Assembly: GCF_018138715.1 (NCBI RefSeq)
Contig: NZ_JAGSHX010000006.1
Coordinates: forward strand, 4,774,001 to 4,838,000
DNA: 64,000 nucleotides
Source: Streptomyces asiaticus
Lineage (GTDB): Bacteria; Actinomycetota; Actinomycetes; Streptomycetales; Streptomycetaceae
Direction: 5' to 3'
Shown here: piece by piece, positions 51,415-61,262 of the stretch
Position numbering within the stretch: position 1 is the stretch's first letter
How the letters are laid out: each line of letters begins with the position of its first letter
The notes under the pieces: model-generated
Told to the model about the DNA's origin: nothing
Seen by the model: only the letters and a program-made list of their open reading frames with translations
The model's database searches: none
Program-made: the position numbers and the translations under genes

Positions 51415-52377
51415 ATGACGGGGACGGGGGATGCGGTGTTGCTCGCCAGGCTGGCCGCTGCCCAGGGCGGGGTGGTGCTGACTGCCCAGGCGCTGGCAGG
51501 CGGCTGGAAGCGCGGGCGGCTGAACCGCCGCTTCCGCGCGGAGGGGTGGACACAGCTTCGTGCAGGTGTGTGGGTGGAGCCCGGGCGCGGAGTCGACCCG
51601 ATGGCGTTGCTGTGGGCGAACCAACTGGCGCATGCGCGCCTCGTCGTCAGCCATACGGCAGCGGCTGTACTCCACGACATCGAAACCCGTGCACCGCGTG
51701 TGGAGTTCACCGGGCCGCCCAAGGGCAGGACGGACGTTCGCGGTGGCGTGCTGCACCGCTTGCCGCTCGGCGCGGACGAAACCACAACCCTGGGCGGGCT
51801 GAGGGGCACCACCGTGGTACGCACCATGGCAGACCTCTTACGGGCCGGGCCGCGTGACGACGCGCTGGTGGCGGTGGAGTCGGCGGTGAGCGGGCGGCCC
51901 AGCCGGTACGGGGGCGGGGAGCGGCGTAGGGCGCCGCTGACCACGCTGGGGGAGATCGCCCGAGCCCTGGAGCGGGGGTCTGCCATGCGCGGTACGGCCA
52001 CCGCACGGGAGTGGTTGGCGCTGGCGGACCCGAAGGCGGGGTCACCGGCGGAGACGATCGCCCGCCTGCGGATGCACGACGCGGGACTGCACCCTGCCTC
52101 GCAGGTGCTGCTCACCACCCCGATGGGTCGGCGGGCGTACCCGGACTTCTTCTTCCGGGCGCAGGGGCTGGTAGTGGAGATCGAGGGCTACCGGTGGCAC
52201 GGCAGCAGGGCACAGCACCAGCGGGATATTGCTCGCTTCAACGACCTGATGTCGTGCGGGGAAGTGCGCCGGATTCTGCGGTTCACGGCGAGCGACGTGT
52301 ACCGGCGCCCCGGAGCGATGATTCGCGACATCCGGGGCGCACTTGCTCAGCTGTCCGGCGTTCAGCCCGCTTCGTAG
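51415..52377 (+). CDS. DUF559 nuclease-fold protein with N-terminal AbiEi-like winged helix
   Basis: 320 residues. Residues 1-65 form a winged-helix domain like AbiEi antitoxins (LLARLAAAQGGVVLTAQALA, RFRAEGWTQLRAGVWVEPG). The middle holds an all-alpha region. The C-terminus is a DUF559/Vsr-like PD-(D/E)XK nuclease (AYPDFFFRAQGLVVEIEGYR, then WHGSRAQHQRDIARFNDLM). D and E-x-E-type acids are present. Common as an orphan near restriction loci in streptomycetes; a defence or toxin role is inference. ATG 51415 is preferred, with GGGGAG next to it. Converges on hsdM. Confidence 0.7.
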   Translation: MTGTGDAVLLARLAAAQGGVVLTAQALAGGWKRGRLNRRFRAEGWTQLRAGVWVEPGRGVDPMALLWANQLAHARLVVSHTAAAVLHDIETRAPRVEFTGPPKGRTDVRGGVLHRLPLGADETTTLGGLRGTTVVRTMADLLRAGPRDDALVAVESAVSGRPSRYGGGERRRAPLTTLGEIARALERGSAMRGTATAREWLALADPKAGSPAETIARLRMHDAGLHPASQVLLTTPMGRRAYPDFFFRAQGLVVEIEGYRWHGSRAQHQRDIARFNDLMSCGEVRRILRFTASDVYRRPGAMIRDIRGALAQLSGVQPAS

Positions 52378-52389
52378 CTCGCGCGGAGG

Positions 52390-53961
52390 TCACTCATCGG
52401 CGATGTCCGCCTCGTTGCCTCCTCGGGCCTGCTGGAGGGTTTCGGCGATGGCGGCGAACTCGCTGAGCGCGGCCTGGAGGTCCTCGACGATCTCGGCGGC
52501 GAGGACTTCGGGTGCGGGGAGCGATTCGGCGTCGTCGAGGCTGGGGTCGCGGAGCCAGAGGATGTCGAGGTTCGCCTTGTCGCGGGCGGCCAGCTCTTCG
52601 TAGGTGAAGGACTTGAAGCGTTCTGTCTCGACGCGCTTGCTGCGATCCTCGTCGTCGGGCCGGTAGCACTGGACGAAGTCCTCGAGGGCGGCCCGGGTGA
52701 GGGGGTTCTGCTTGAGGGTGAAGTGCTGGGCGGTACGGAAGTCGTAGACCCAGAGCTTCTCGGTCCAGGGCTTCTCGGGGCGGGCGGGCTTGCGCTCGAA
52801 GAACAGGACGTTGGCCTTCACGCCGCCCGCGTAGAAGATGCCGGTGGGCAGGCGGAGGAGGGTGTGGACGTCGTACTCCTTGAGGAGGCGGCGCCGGATG
52901 GTCTCGCCCGCGCCGCCCTCGAAGAGGACGTTGTCGGGGACGACGACGGCGGCGCGGCCGTGGATTTCGAGGAGCGAGGCGATGTGCTGGACGAAGTTCA
53001 GCTGCTTGTTGGTCGTGGTGACCCAGAAGTCCCGGCGCTCGTACGCGATGGCCTCGCGGGCCGCCTTGCCGTCGTCGCCATAGACGGTGATGGAGGACTT
53101 CTTGCCGAAGGGCGGGTTGGCCAGGACGAGGGTGGCGCGCTGGTCGGGCGGGGCGGCGAGCGCGTCCTTGGCGCGGACGAGGGCGTTGCGGGTGGGGTGG
53201 CCGATGCCGTGGAGGAAGAGGTTCATCGCGGCGAGCCGCGCGGTGTTACGGACCAGCTCGTTACCCCAGATGCCACCCGAGCTGAGGTGCTGGCGCTGCT
53301 CGGGGGTGAGGTTGGAGCCGTACTCCTTGAAGATGTGCTCGGCCGCGGCGAGGAGGAAGCCGCCGGTTCCACAGGCCGGGTCGGTGATCGTGTCCTCTGG
53401 GGTCGGCTTGACGCAGTCGATGATGGCCTGGATCAGCGGGCGCGGGGTGAAGTACTGGCCGGCGCCCGACTTGATGTCCTCGGCGCCGCGGGCCAGGAGT
53501 TCTTCGTAGGCATCGCCCTTGATGTCCGTCTTCTGGCCCGACCAGCTCTCCTTGTCGATGAGGTCGCTGATCAGGCGCTTGAGCTTGGCCGGGTCGTGGA
53601 CCCGGTTGCGGGCGCCGTTGAAGATCAGGTGGAAGGTGGTGTTCTGGCGCTGGTTGCCGAGGTCTTCGAGGAGGTTGGTGTAGGCGACTTCGAGGGGCGC
53701 GCCGCTCTTCTTGAGGAGTTCGGGCCAGCCCCGGCCCTCCCACTCGGGCCCCTCGGGCATGATCTGCTCACGGAACACCGGGGGGCGGGACTGGGCCTCG
53801 TGCGCCATCTTGAGGAAGACGAGCAGGGTGAGCTGCTCGACGTAGTCGATGGTGGAGACGCCGTCGTCGCGGAGGACGTGGCAGTAGCTCCAGAGCTTGT
53901 CGACGAGACGGCGGGCCTCGGTGGTGTTGCCGGTGGCGTTCGCTGTTGGGGCCGTCGTCAC
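52390..53961 (-). CDS. hsdM: Type I restriction-modification methyltransferase subunit
   Basis: 523 residues. HsdM N-terminal domain (LVDKLWSYCHVLRDDGVSTI), SAM-binding motif I DPACGTGGFLLAAA (194-207), and the N6-adenine methyltransferase motif IV NPPF (282-285), with GQYFTPRPLIQAIID before it. Methylates adenine in the sequence set by HsdS. GTG 53961 overlaps the hsdS stop (GTGA), so translation is coupled. Last gene of an R-S-M operon, minus strand. Confidence 0.96.
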   Translation of the reverse strand: MTTAPTANATGNTTEARRLVDKLWSYCHVLRDDGVSTIDYVEQLTLLVFLKMAHEAQSRPPVFREQIMPEGPEWEGRGWPELLKKSGAPLEVAYTNLLEDLGNQRQNTTFHLIFNGARNRVHDPAKLKRLISDLIDKESWSGQKTDIKGDAYEELLARGAEDIKSGAGQYFTPRPLIQAIIDCVKPTPEDTITDPACGTGGFLLAAAEHIFKEYGSNLTPEQRQHLSSGGIWGNELVRNTARLAAMNLFLHGIGHPTRNALVRAKDALAAPPDQRATLVLANPPFGKKSSITVYGDDGKAAREAIAYERRDFWVTTTNKQLNFVQHIASLLEIHGRAAVVVPDNVLFEGGAGETIRRRLLKEYDVHTLLRLPTGIFYAGGVKANVLFFERKPARPEKPWTEKLWVYDFRTAQHFTLKQNPLTRAALEDFVQCYRPDDEDRSKRVETERFKSFTYEELAARDKANLDILWLRDPSLDDAESLPAPEVLAAEIVEDLQAALSEFAAIAETLQQARGGNEADIADE

Positions 53962-55400
53962 GAGGGGAACTCCAGGTCGAGGGTGGGCTGTTCGCCGGTG
54001 AGGGGTGTGGTGGAGGTGGTGGCGGGCGCGGGTGGTGGCTCGTCGTGGGTTGCCTTGCGCTGCGCCGGTGCCCGGCGGGTACGCCGCTTCTTGGGCGCGG
54101 CAGCCTCGCGCTCCGCGCGGATGCGGGCGAGGAGTTCTTCGGCGGGCTCGTCGTTGGGGTCCTGGGGGGCCAGGCGCCCGGCGAAGGCCTCGGCGAGGAG
54201 AGAACGGCGGAGCATCACGGCACGCCTTGCCCCGATGTCGTTGGCGTTTTCAATCCGGACGATCGAATCCTGATACTCCGCGAGTTCCTCCAGGATCTGG
54301 TCCTGGACTTGCTGGGTTGGGAAGTGAACCTCGATGTTGCGAATTGAGGACAGATTAAGGTTTGGCTGGACGCCTCCGGCGGAAAGGCGCCGGTTTCTTT
54401 CGTAGCTTGCTTGCAGGAACTCTCGTAGCCACTTCTTTTTGTGGGCATGCTCTGGGAGAAGGGTGATACTTGCACAGGCCTGATTCGTTGTGGCCGAGAT
54501 ACGCAACTCCGTGCAGCGTCCTCGAGTCCTCCCTTCGCCGTACATGGCTACAAGTAGAGTCCCCGGAGGGTGGAGTTTGACAGACGTCTCTCGTAGGGCC
54601 CTTTCTGTGATGAACTGTTCGGCCTTTTCTATGAAGGGGCGATTAGCGAGGCTGCTGGTTACCCAGGGAATGGTCCCGCCCTCGTAATATTCTGGTCGCG
54701 AGCGATTGGGTGTTGCCCCGCTTCCCACTTTCGCGATGTCACCGATGCGCATGACGACCCATCCGGTGTGACAAGGGCCAGGGTTCAATAGACTTTGCGC
54801 GACGGTAGTCTTGAGGTGGGCAATACGGCTGTTGGTGCGCTGTAGTAGCGTTTGTGCGGACTCTAGTCGAGACAGTTGCTCTTCGAGCGCGGTGACAATG
54901 CGCTGCTGCTCCGCGACCGGCGGCACAGGCACACTCCAACCCGCCAGCCGCGCTGCCCCGATGTGGTGGATGCCCACCCCGCGTGAATGCTCGACAAACG
55001 CACCCCGCATGGCCTCCGCCCGCAGGAAGAGCAGCAGATAGTGCGGTTCGACGCCATGGCTCCGCACTCGGATCAGCGTGTTCTGGAAGCAGCAGTCCGG
55101 AATCTCGTCGTTCCAGATGGCAGGTTTGCCTACCTCCTTCGCGCTGCCGGACGCCTCACCGAGGACGATGTCGCCCTTCTTGAGCCTGTAAGTCTCGACT
55201 TCGTCATCGGTGAAGTTCATCTCCTTCACGTCATCGAGCTTCAGACCATTCCAGTCGACGTTGGCTGCCCGCACATAGGGCCGCATGTGCGTACCCGTGT
55301 GGTTCTTGGGCGAGCGTTGCCGTCCAAGCCGAACCTCGGCGATTTCATCGAGCCGGGCCCATACCCAACCCTTGGGAAGCTCCCCGCCAACCCCACTCAC
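53958..55400 (-). CDS. hsdS: Type I restriction-modification specificity subunit
   Basis: 480 residues with two target-recognition domains. TRD1 (about 8-175; LPKGWVWARLDEIAEVRLGR) and the first central helix (IVTALEEQLSRLESAQTLLQ), then TRD2 (about 215-370; IGDIAKVGSGATPNRSRPEY, NLSSIRNIEVHFPTQQVQDQ) with the second conserved helix, and a Lys/Arg/Pro-rich C-terminal tail. The DNA of TRD2 (54240-54860) is visibly lower in G+C than the rest, consistent with exchange of the recognition domain. GTG 55400 overlaps the hsdR stop. Confidence 0.94.
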   Translation of the reverse strand: MSGVGGELPKGWVWARLDEIAEVRLGRQRSPKNHTGTHMRPYVRAANVDWNGLKLDDVKEMNFTDDEVETYRLKKGDIVLGEASGSAKEVGKPAIWNDEIPDCCFQNTLIRVRSHGVEPHYLLLFLRAEAMRGAFVEHSRGVGIHHIGAARLAGWSVPVPPVAEQQRIVTALEEQLSRLESAQTLLQRTNSRIAHLKTTVAQSLLNPGPCHTGWVVMRIGDIAKVGSGATPNRSRPEYYEGGTIPWVTSSLANRPFIEKAEQFITERALRETSVKLHPPGTLLVAMYGEGRTRGRCTELRISATTNQACASITLLPEHAHKKKWLREFLQASYERNRRLSAGGVQPNLNLSSIRNIEVHFPTQQVQDQILEELAEYQDSIVRIENANDIGARRAVMLRRSLLAEAFAGRLAPQDPNDEPAEELLARIRAEREAAAPKKRRTRRAPAQRKATHDEPPPAPATTSTTPLTGEQPTLDLEFPS

Positions 55401-58400
55401 GCGCCCAGCTCCCGTCCCAGCTCATCCAACAACTCAGCCCCACGGTCGGCGCCGAAAGCTCGCAAGAACCCATCAACCCCGCCATGCTCGATGAAGGGTA
55501 CGTCCTTCAGGTGCTCCGGGCTGATCGCCGCATCCGTCGCTATCACGTCCACGATCCGGTCCAGCCACCACTCCTGCTCCTCGTCGAACACCGCCCCTGC
55601 CTGGGCCTGCCGGGCGCGCCAGCCCGCGTACCGCTCCTCCACCAGCGCCCGGTACGGGCGGACCTCGTCGTCCAAGCCCAGCTCGAACCGCAGCAGGCTG
55701 ATGAGATCCACCGCACCGGCCTTGCCACTCGGGCGCTCGGTCGCCTTCCCGAGCTGCACGTACGCGTCATAGAGCTTCGTGGGCGTCCACTGGAACGGGG
55801 GGCGTTCGATCTTGCGCGCGAGGTCGCGGACCTTGCGGTAGACCTCCCTGGGCTCGCGCCGCTCGCGGAAGGCCACGTTGAACGCGGCGATCTCGTCGCG
55901 GTGCGTATCCAGATACTCCTTCCATGAAGTCACCCGCTTCATCGCCAGCTCGTCCGCCGTGATGCCGCGCGCCTCCCGCACGCTGTCCACGCTCACCTCG
56001 TCGATGACGATGTCGTGGGCGCGCCGTATCGACATCAGCCGTTCCCTCAGCTCCTTGTTGGACGCGATCGGCTTGAGCGCCTCCACCACGTTCTCCCGGA
56101 CCTTCTCCCGGCCGCCCTCCCGCTGCGCCTTCTCCTGCTCGTCCGGGTCGACCGCCTTGACCAGGCCGCCCACGATCTCGCTCAGCGGCTGACCGGCCAG
56201 CTCCTCGATCTCCTCGCGCTCCTCATCCGTGATCTGCCGGTCCAGCCGGGCAAGGCGGCCCGCCAGCGTGGCGACCTCGTCCTCGGTCATCGCCAGGCCC
56301 GCCGTCTTGTCCATGAGCCGCTGGAGCGGGATCTGCTTCTCGGACGCTCGGTTCAGGGGCCGGGCGTCCACACGAGGGGAGTCCGTGACGCCCACCGCGT
56401 CGACGATCACGAACCTCTCCTTCACCTCCGCGTCCGGCGTGACCGCCTGGAACTCGGCCGGGTCGATGGTCCGCGACCCCCGGCCCTTCATCTGCTCGAA
56501 GTACGCCCAGCTCTTCACGTCGCGCAGGAAGAACACGCACTCCAGCGGCGGGATGTCCGTCCCCGTGGCGATCATGTCGACGGTCACGGCGACGCGCAGC
56601 TCGGGGCTGTTGCGGAACGCCTTGATGAGCCGCGCGGGGTTCTTCGCGGCGTGCGTGATCTTCGTACAGAAGTCGTCGCCCGTGCCGAAGACTTGGCGGA
56701 CCGTCTGCACGATCTCATCGGCATGGTTGTCGTCCACGGCGAAGATCAGAGTCTTGGGCACATGGGTCCGCGCCCGTTGGTCCTCGCCCTCGCCCAACGG
56801 CGGGAAGATGTCGGTGAACAGGTGGTTGCGGAAGGTCTCGATCACCAGCTTCAGCTGGCCCTTGCTGATGATCTGCCGTCCGAGCTGGGACGCCTTCCAC
56901 TCCAGGTCGGACTCCAGCTCCTGGTACCGCTCGCGCCGGGTCTTCCGCTCCCGTATGGGGACGACCGTCTCGGCCGGGATGGTGGCACCCTGCTCGCCCA
57001 GCTCGGTACGGATGCGGAAGACGTCGAAGTCGACGTTGACGCCGTCGGCGACGGCCTGCTCGTACGGGTACTCGCTGACGAGGTTCTGGAAGAAGAAACC
57101 GAAGGTCTGGGCGACGGGAGTCGCGGTGAGGCCGACCAGGTGGGCGTCGAAGTACTCCAGCACCGCGCGCCACTTGCCGTAGATGGACCGGTGGCACTCG
57201 TCGACGACGATCAGGTCGAAGGACTCGGGCGGCAGCGAGGCGTTGTAGCCGACTTCGGCAGGCGTGTCGATCAGGTCGTAGCGGTCGAGGGCGGCGTCGT
57301 CCACGTCCGCGTCGGGGACCTCGCGACCGGTCAGAGCCATCCAGAGCCGCTGCACCGTGGAGACGACGACATCCGCGGAGCCGAGCACGGTGTCGCCCGC
57401 GAGCCGCTGCACCACGTACAGCTCGGTGAACTTCCGGCCGTCGTCCGGGGTGTCGAAGTTCTCGAACTCCGTGGCGGCCTGGCTGCCCAGGTTGTTGCGG
57501 TCGACCAGGAACAGGATCCGCTTGGCGTCCGCGTGCTTGAGCAGCCGGTAGCTCTCGCTCACCACCGTGAACGTCTTGCCCGCGCCCGTGGCCATCTGGA
57601 TGAGGGAGCGGGGGTCGTCCTTGGCGAGGGAGCGCTCCAGTCCCTCGATGGCCGACACCTGGGCCGGACGCAGCGGTTCCCGGTTGAGGAACACCTCCGG
57701 GAGGCGGCGCATACGGGCGCGCAGGGTGGGTGCCTGCGGGTCGGCCTCGGCTTCGTCGATCCACCGGGCGACGGTGTCCGGCCGGTGGATGGCGAAGACG
57801 TCCCGGGTGCGGGGTGCGGGGTCCAGCGCGTTGTGGAAGCGGACGGTGTTGCCGTCGGCGACGTAGCGGAAGGGCAGGCTGGCCCGCCAAGCGCTCAGCT
57901 GCTGGCTGCGAGTGAGCCCGGTGGCGTACCGCGCGGCCTGGTGCATGGCCGACTCCAGGTCGGCGCCCTCGCGCTTGGCCTCGACCACACCCACCAGCTG
58001 CTGTTTCACGTAGAGCAGGTAGTCGGCGCGGCCCACGGCGGTGGTGACCTCGCGCACAGCGACGCCGGCGACTCCGGGGACGCCCTCCTCGTAGAGGTTC
58101 ATGGCGTTGGCGTCCTGGACCACCCAGCCCGCCTGTTCCAAGATCCGGTCCAGTTCCGCGCGGACCTGCGCCTCGCTCATGGGAGGCAGGGCCGCCTTCT
58201 GGGCGTGGGAGATGAACGCGTCGCGTTCCGAGGTGTTCTTGAGCGGCGGCGGCGCGACGAAGGTGTCGGCCAAGTCGGTGTCAGCGAACTCCTCGATCTG
58301 CGCGTTGAGCTGCTCGACCAGTTCGCTGAGCGCGGCGCGGTCCGCTTCGGCTCGGGCCAGTTCGGCTTCGGCCTGCTCGCGTGCGGCCTTCTCCCGCTCC

Positions 58401-59005
58401 AAGCGGTCCTGCTTGCCGTCGAAGCGCATACGGGCCTCGGCGAGCTTGGCACGGTAGTCGTCCAGCTCGGTGCGGAGCTGTTCCAGCTCCTCCAGGTCGG
58501 CGGGAGTGGCAGGGATGGGGCTGTCCTCGGGCGGGGCCGGGGCGAGGAAGACGCGGTGCGTGGTGTCGTTCTCGTTGCGGGCCCGGTGCAGCCAGTCGCC
58601 GAGCTTGAAGCAGGTCTCGACCATCTGGAGCGCGGTGCGGACGTTCGCGTAGTAGCCGTGGGCGGCCTTGTTCCCCGTATCGCGCAGGAAGTCGAACCAG
58701 TCGTAGGTCTGCTCTTTCAGGATCCCGGCCTGGGACAAGGCCTTGATGCGGTGGAACTGCTTGTTGCTGTTGACCTGGAGGCCGAGGAGGTGCAGCAGAT
58801 AGCGGGCCATGACCTCGCCGAAGAGGCGGGCCTTGAACATGGCGGCGTGCGAATCGGTGTGGACATACGACTCGGCGGAGCAGCCGAGGGTAACGAGCAG
58901 GGGCTCGTGTTCAAGCAGGTGACCGAAGTTGGACGATCCGGCTGCCAGCTGAGCGACCTGCGGGTCGTGCTCGTTCCCGCCCTGGCCGGTCGGCGACGTC
59001 GGCAT
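55397..59005 (-). CDS. hsdR: Type I restriction endonuclease subunit with DUF4145-like N-terminus
   Basis: 1202 residues from ATG 59005. An N-terminal region of about 160 residues (LLEHEPLLVTLGCSAESYVH, WFDFLRDTGNKAAHGYYANV) resembles DUF4145. A coiled coil follows (about 170-240). The HsdR nuclease domain has Asp327 (GRADYLLYV) and E342-A-K344 (VVEAKRE). The SF2 translocase has Walker A ATGAGKT (472-478) and DECH (602-605), with later helicase motifs GLTATP, DMIATGTDIP, QMKGRGSR. The C-terminal HsdR helical domain follows. Cuts unmodified DNA after ATP-driven translocation. The N-terminal extension is not in the classical EcoKI type and may bind the complex or sense a signal. Confidence 0.94.
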   Translation of the reverse strand: MPTSPTGQGGNEHDPQVAQLAAGSSNFGHLLEHEPLLVTLGCSAESYVHTDSHAAMFKARLFGEVMARYLLHLLGLQVNSNKQFHRIKALSQAGILKEQTYDWFDFLRDTGNKAAHGYYANVRTALQMVETCFKLGDWLHRARNENDTTHRVFLAPAPPEDSPIPATPADLEELEQLRTELDDYRAKLAEARMRFDGKQDRLEREKAAREQAEAELARAEADRAALSELVEQLNAQIEEFADTDLADTFVAPPPLKNTSERDAFISHAQKAALPPMSEAQVRAELDRILEQAGWVVQDANAMNLYEEGVPGVAGVAVREVTTAVGRADYLLYVKQQLVGVVEAKREGADLESAMHQAARYATGLTRSQQLSAWRASLPFRYVADGNTVRFHNALDPAPRTRDVFAIHRPDTVARWIDEAEADPQAPTLRARMRRLPEVFLNREPLRPAQVSAIEGLERSLAKDDPRSLIQMATGAGKTFTVVSESYRLLKHADAKRILFLVDRNNLGSQAATEFENFDTPDDGRKFTELYVVQRLAGDTVLGSADVVVSTVQRLWMALTGREVPDADVDDAALDRYDLIDTPAEVGYNASLPPESFDLIVVDECHRSIYGKWRAVLEYFDAHLVGLTATPVAQTFGFFFQNLVSEYPYEQAVADGVNVDFDVFRIRTELGEQGATIPAETVVPIRERKTRRERYQELESDLEWKASQLGRQIISKGQLKLVIETFRNHLFTDIFPPLGEGEDQRARTHVPKTLIFAVDDNHADEIVQTVRQVFGTGDDFCTKITHAAKNPARLIKAFRNSPELRVAVTVDMIATGTDIPPLECVFFLRDVKSWAYFEQMKGRGSRTIDPAEFQAVTPDAEVKERFVIVDAVGVTDSPRVDARPLNRASEKQIPLQRLMDKTAGLAMTEDEVATLAGRLARLDRQITDEEREEIEELAGQPLSEIVGGLVKAVDPDEQEKAQREGGREKVRENVVEALKPIASNKELRERLMSIRRAHDIVIDEVSVDSVREARGITADELAMKRVTSWKEYLDTHRDEIAAFNVAFRERREPREVYRKVRDLARKIERPPFQWTPTKLYDAYVQLGKATERPSGKAGAVDLISLLRFELGLDDEVRPYRALVEERYAGWRARQAQAGAVFDEEQEWWLDRIVDVIATDAAISPEHLKDVPFIEHGGVDGFLRAFGADRGAELLDELGRELGA

Positions 59006-59162
59006 GGTGTTCCCCCCAGAACCGTTTCCGTGCGTGAGCAAAGCCTTGCAGGATGCCACCGGGGCGCTGGGGCGCACAAGGGGGTTGTGAGAACGCCGAG
59101 GTGCTCGAAGCGCCACTGGGGGCCGCCGGGCGCACCATGGAGGTATGGGAGGAGGTATCCCA

Positions 59163-59534
59163 ATGGTGGAAGTCAAGACGATCGAGAAGCCGGACGAACG
59201 GCGTGACTTTCCCGGAGGCCATATCGAGGCCCTCCATCTGACCGGACTGGATTTCGCCGTGGGCACCTTCGAGCCCGGATGGCGCTGGCGGGAGTCGGTG
59301 CGGCCGATCGTGGGGACCGATCTGTGCGAGGTGCACCACAGCGGGGTCGTGGTCCAGGGCCGGATGCGGCTGCGTACGGCCGATGGCGCGGAGGCCGAGG
59401 TGGGGCCCGGGGACGTGTACGTGGTGCCGCCCGGCCATGACGCCTGGGTGATCGGTGATGAGCAGGTCGTGGTGTACGACGTCGGCGGGCAGATGGCGGA
59501 GACCTACGCGAAGTCCAGCGACGCCGGGGCCTGA
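59163..59534 (+). CDS. Cupin-domain protein
   Basis: 123 residues. A single small cupin: LDFAVGTFEPGWRWRESVRP, CEVHHSGVVVQGRMRLRTAD, then GDVYVVPPGHDAWVIGDEQV. Only part of the His/Glu metal set is present (HH...Q and H). ATG 59163 lies behind GGAGGAGG. Function unknown; divergent from hsdR. Confidence 0.8.
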   Translation: MVEVKTIEKPDERRDFPGGHIEALHLTGLDFAVGTFEPGWRWRESVRPIVGTDLCEVHHSGVVVQGRMRLRTADGAEAEVGPGDVYVVPPGHDAWVIGDEQVVVYDVGGQMAETYAKSSDAGA

Positions 59535-59587
59535 GCCCGGGGGCGGGGGCGGCGTCGGGTAGCGGTTCAGCCGCGGCAGGGGACGAG

Positions 59588-61213
59588 ATGACTACCGATC
59601 CGAGACCACCGCGCGGCCCCCGCCGCGGAGGATGGCCGCACGGCAGCGCCCGTACCGACCAGCTGATCCGCACGCTGCTGCGCCGCCGCAAGGAGCCGCT
59701 GGCGATCGAGGACGTCACCGTCGTCGACAAGCCGGGGATGCGCCGCGCCGTCGCGGCGACGGCCATCGGCAACACCATGGAGTGGTTCGACTTCGGTGTC
59801 TACGCGTATGTCGCCGTCACCCTCGGCCATGTCTTCTTCCCCGCCGACGACCCCGCCACCCAGGTGGTCTCCACGTTCGCCACCTTCGCCGTGGCGTTTC
59901 TGGTGCGGCCGCTGGGCGGGCTGGTGTTCGGGCCGCTGGGCGACCGGATCGGGCGGCGCCGGGTGCTGTCCACCACCATGATCATGATGGCGACGGGCAC
60001 CTTCGCGGTGGGCCTGCTGCCCGGCTACGACGCGATCGGCTTCGCCGCCCCGCTGCTGCTCCTGGCCTGCCGGGTGGTGCAGGGCTTCTCGACCGGCGGG
60101 GAGTACGCGGGGGCGACCACGTACATCGCCGAGTTCGCGCCCGATCAGCGCCGTGGCTTCCTCGGCAGCTGGCTGGACTTCGGCACCTTCATCGGCTATT
60201 CGCTGGGCTCCGGCCTGGTCACCGTGCTCACCGTCGCCATCGGTGAGACCGGGATGGTGGACTGGGGCTGGCGGGTGCCGTTCCTGGTGGCGGGGCCGCT
60301 GGGGCTGATCGGTCTCTACATGCGGCTGCGGCTGGAGGAGACCCCGGCGTTCCAGCAGGAGGCCGAGCGGGCGGCCGAGGCGGCGGAGACGGCCAGGGCA
60401 CACGGTGACACCCTGCCGATCGAGGAGGCGCGCCAGTCCGGGCGTGGGCGGCTGAAGGAGATCTTCACCAGGCACTGGCAGGCGGTGCTGATCTGCATGG
60501 GGCTGGTGCTGATGTACAACGTCACCAACTACATGGTGACGTCGTACCTGCCGACGTTCATGACCTCCACGCTCGGCGCCGACGCCACCACGGCCCAGGT
60601 GCTGGTGCTGGGCACCATGCTGTTCGTGGTGCTGGCGATCACGGTGGTCGGGCGCACATCCGACCGCTGGGGGCGGCGGCCGCTGTTCCTGTTCGGCAGC
60701 GTGGGCATGATCGTGCTGGCCATTCCGGCGGTGGTGCTGATCCGGGAGGGCGGCGTGCTGCTGCCCGCGATCGGCTGTCTGATCCTGGGCGCGATGCTGG
60801 TCACCTTCGCGGGGACGAGCGCCGCGACGCTCCCGGCGCTGTTCCCCACCCGGCTGCGCTACGGCGCGTTGTCGATCTCGTACAACCTCTCCGTGTCGCT
60901 GTTCGGCGGGACCACGCCGCTGCTGGCCTCGTGGCTGGTGGCCACCACGCACAACACGCTGGTGCCCGCCTTCTATCTGATGGCGGCGGGTGTGATCGGG
61001 CTGATCTCCACGGTGTTCCTGCACGAGACGGCGGGGAAGCCGCTGCGCGGTTCGGGGCCCATGGTGGAGACCGAGGAGGAGGCGCGTACGGCGGTGGCCG
61101 AGAGCCGTACGGAGGCCGGGCGGCGCGCCCGCGACGTCTGGATCCGGCTGCGCCACCCGTGGGCGGGGGCGGGGCATCGGGGGGCCGGTCACCAGGAGGA
61201 GGAAGAGGAGTGA
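59588..61213 (+). CDS. MFS transporter, metabolite:H+ symporter (ProP/MHS-like)
   Basis: 541 residues, 12 predicted helices. A basic N-terminal tail of 50 residues precedes the MHS signature VAATAIGNTMEWFDFGVYAYVA. The loop2-3 motif is GPLGDRIGRRRVL, and RVVQGFSTGGEYAGATTYIA follows. The central loop has AEAAETARAHGDTLP. Loop 8-9 repeats the motif (GRTSDRWGRRPLFLFGS). The C-terminal tail is acidic. Imports osmolytes or organic acids such as proline/betaine, citrate or ketoglutarate; substrate not resolved. GGCAGGGGACGAG precedes ATG. Confidence 0.92.
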   Translation: MTTDPRPPRGPRRGGWPHGSARTDQLIRTLLRRRKEPLAIEDVTVVDKPGMRRAVAATAIGNTMEWFDFGVYAYVAVTLGHVFFPADDPATQVVSTFATFAVAFLVRPLGGLVFGPLGDRIGRRRVLSTTMIMMATGTFAVGLLPGYDAIGFAAPLLLLACRVVQGFSTGGEYAGATTYIAEFAPDQRRGFLGSWLDFGTFIGYSLGSGLVTVLTVAIGETGMVDWGWRVPFLVAGPLGLIGLYMRLRLEETPAFQQEAERAAEAAETARAHGDTLPIEEARQSGRGRLKEIFTRHWQAVLICMGLVLMYNVTNYMVTSYLPTFMTSTLGADATTAQVLVLGTMLFVVLAITVVGRTSDRWGRRPLFLFGSVGMIVLAIPAVVLIREGGVLLPAIGCLILGAMLVTFAGTSAATLPALFPTRLRYGALSISYNLSVSLFGGTTPLLASWLVATTHNTLVPAFYLMAAGVIGLISTVFLHETAGKPLRGSGPMVETEEEARTAVAESRTEAGRRARDVWIRLRHPWAGAGHRGAGHQEEEEE

Positions 61214-61262
61214 CCACGGGCCATGGGCAGTGACGGGCTCGGGCCGAGAGGGGTGACGGGCC

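Noticed and set aside
56015..59206. 1063-codon plus-strand frame over hsdR
   Set aside because: Antisense shadow without domains.
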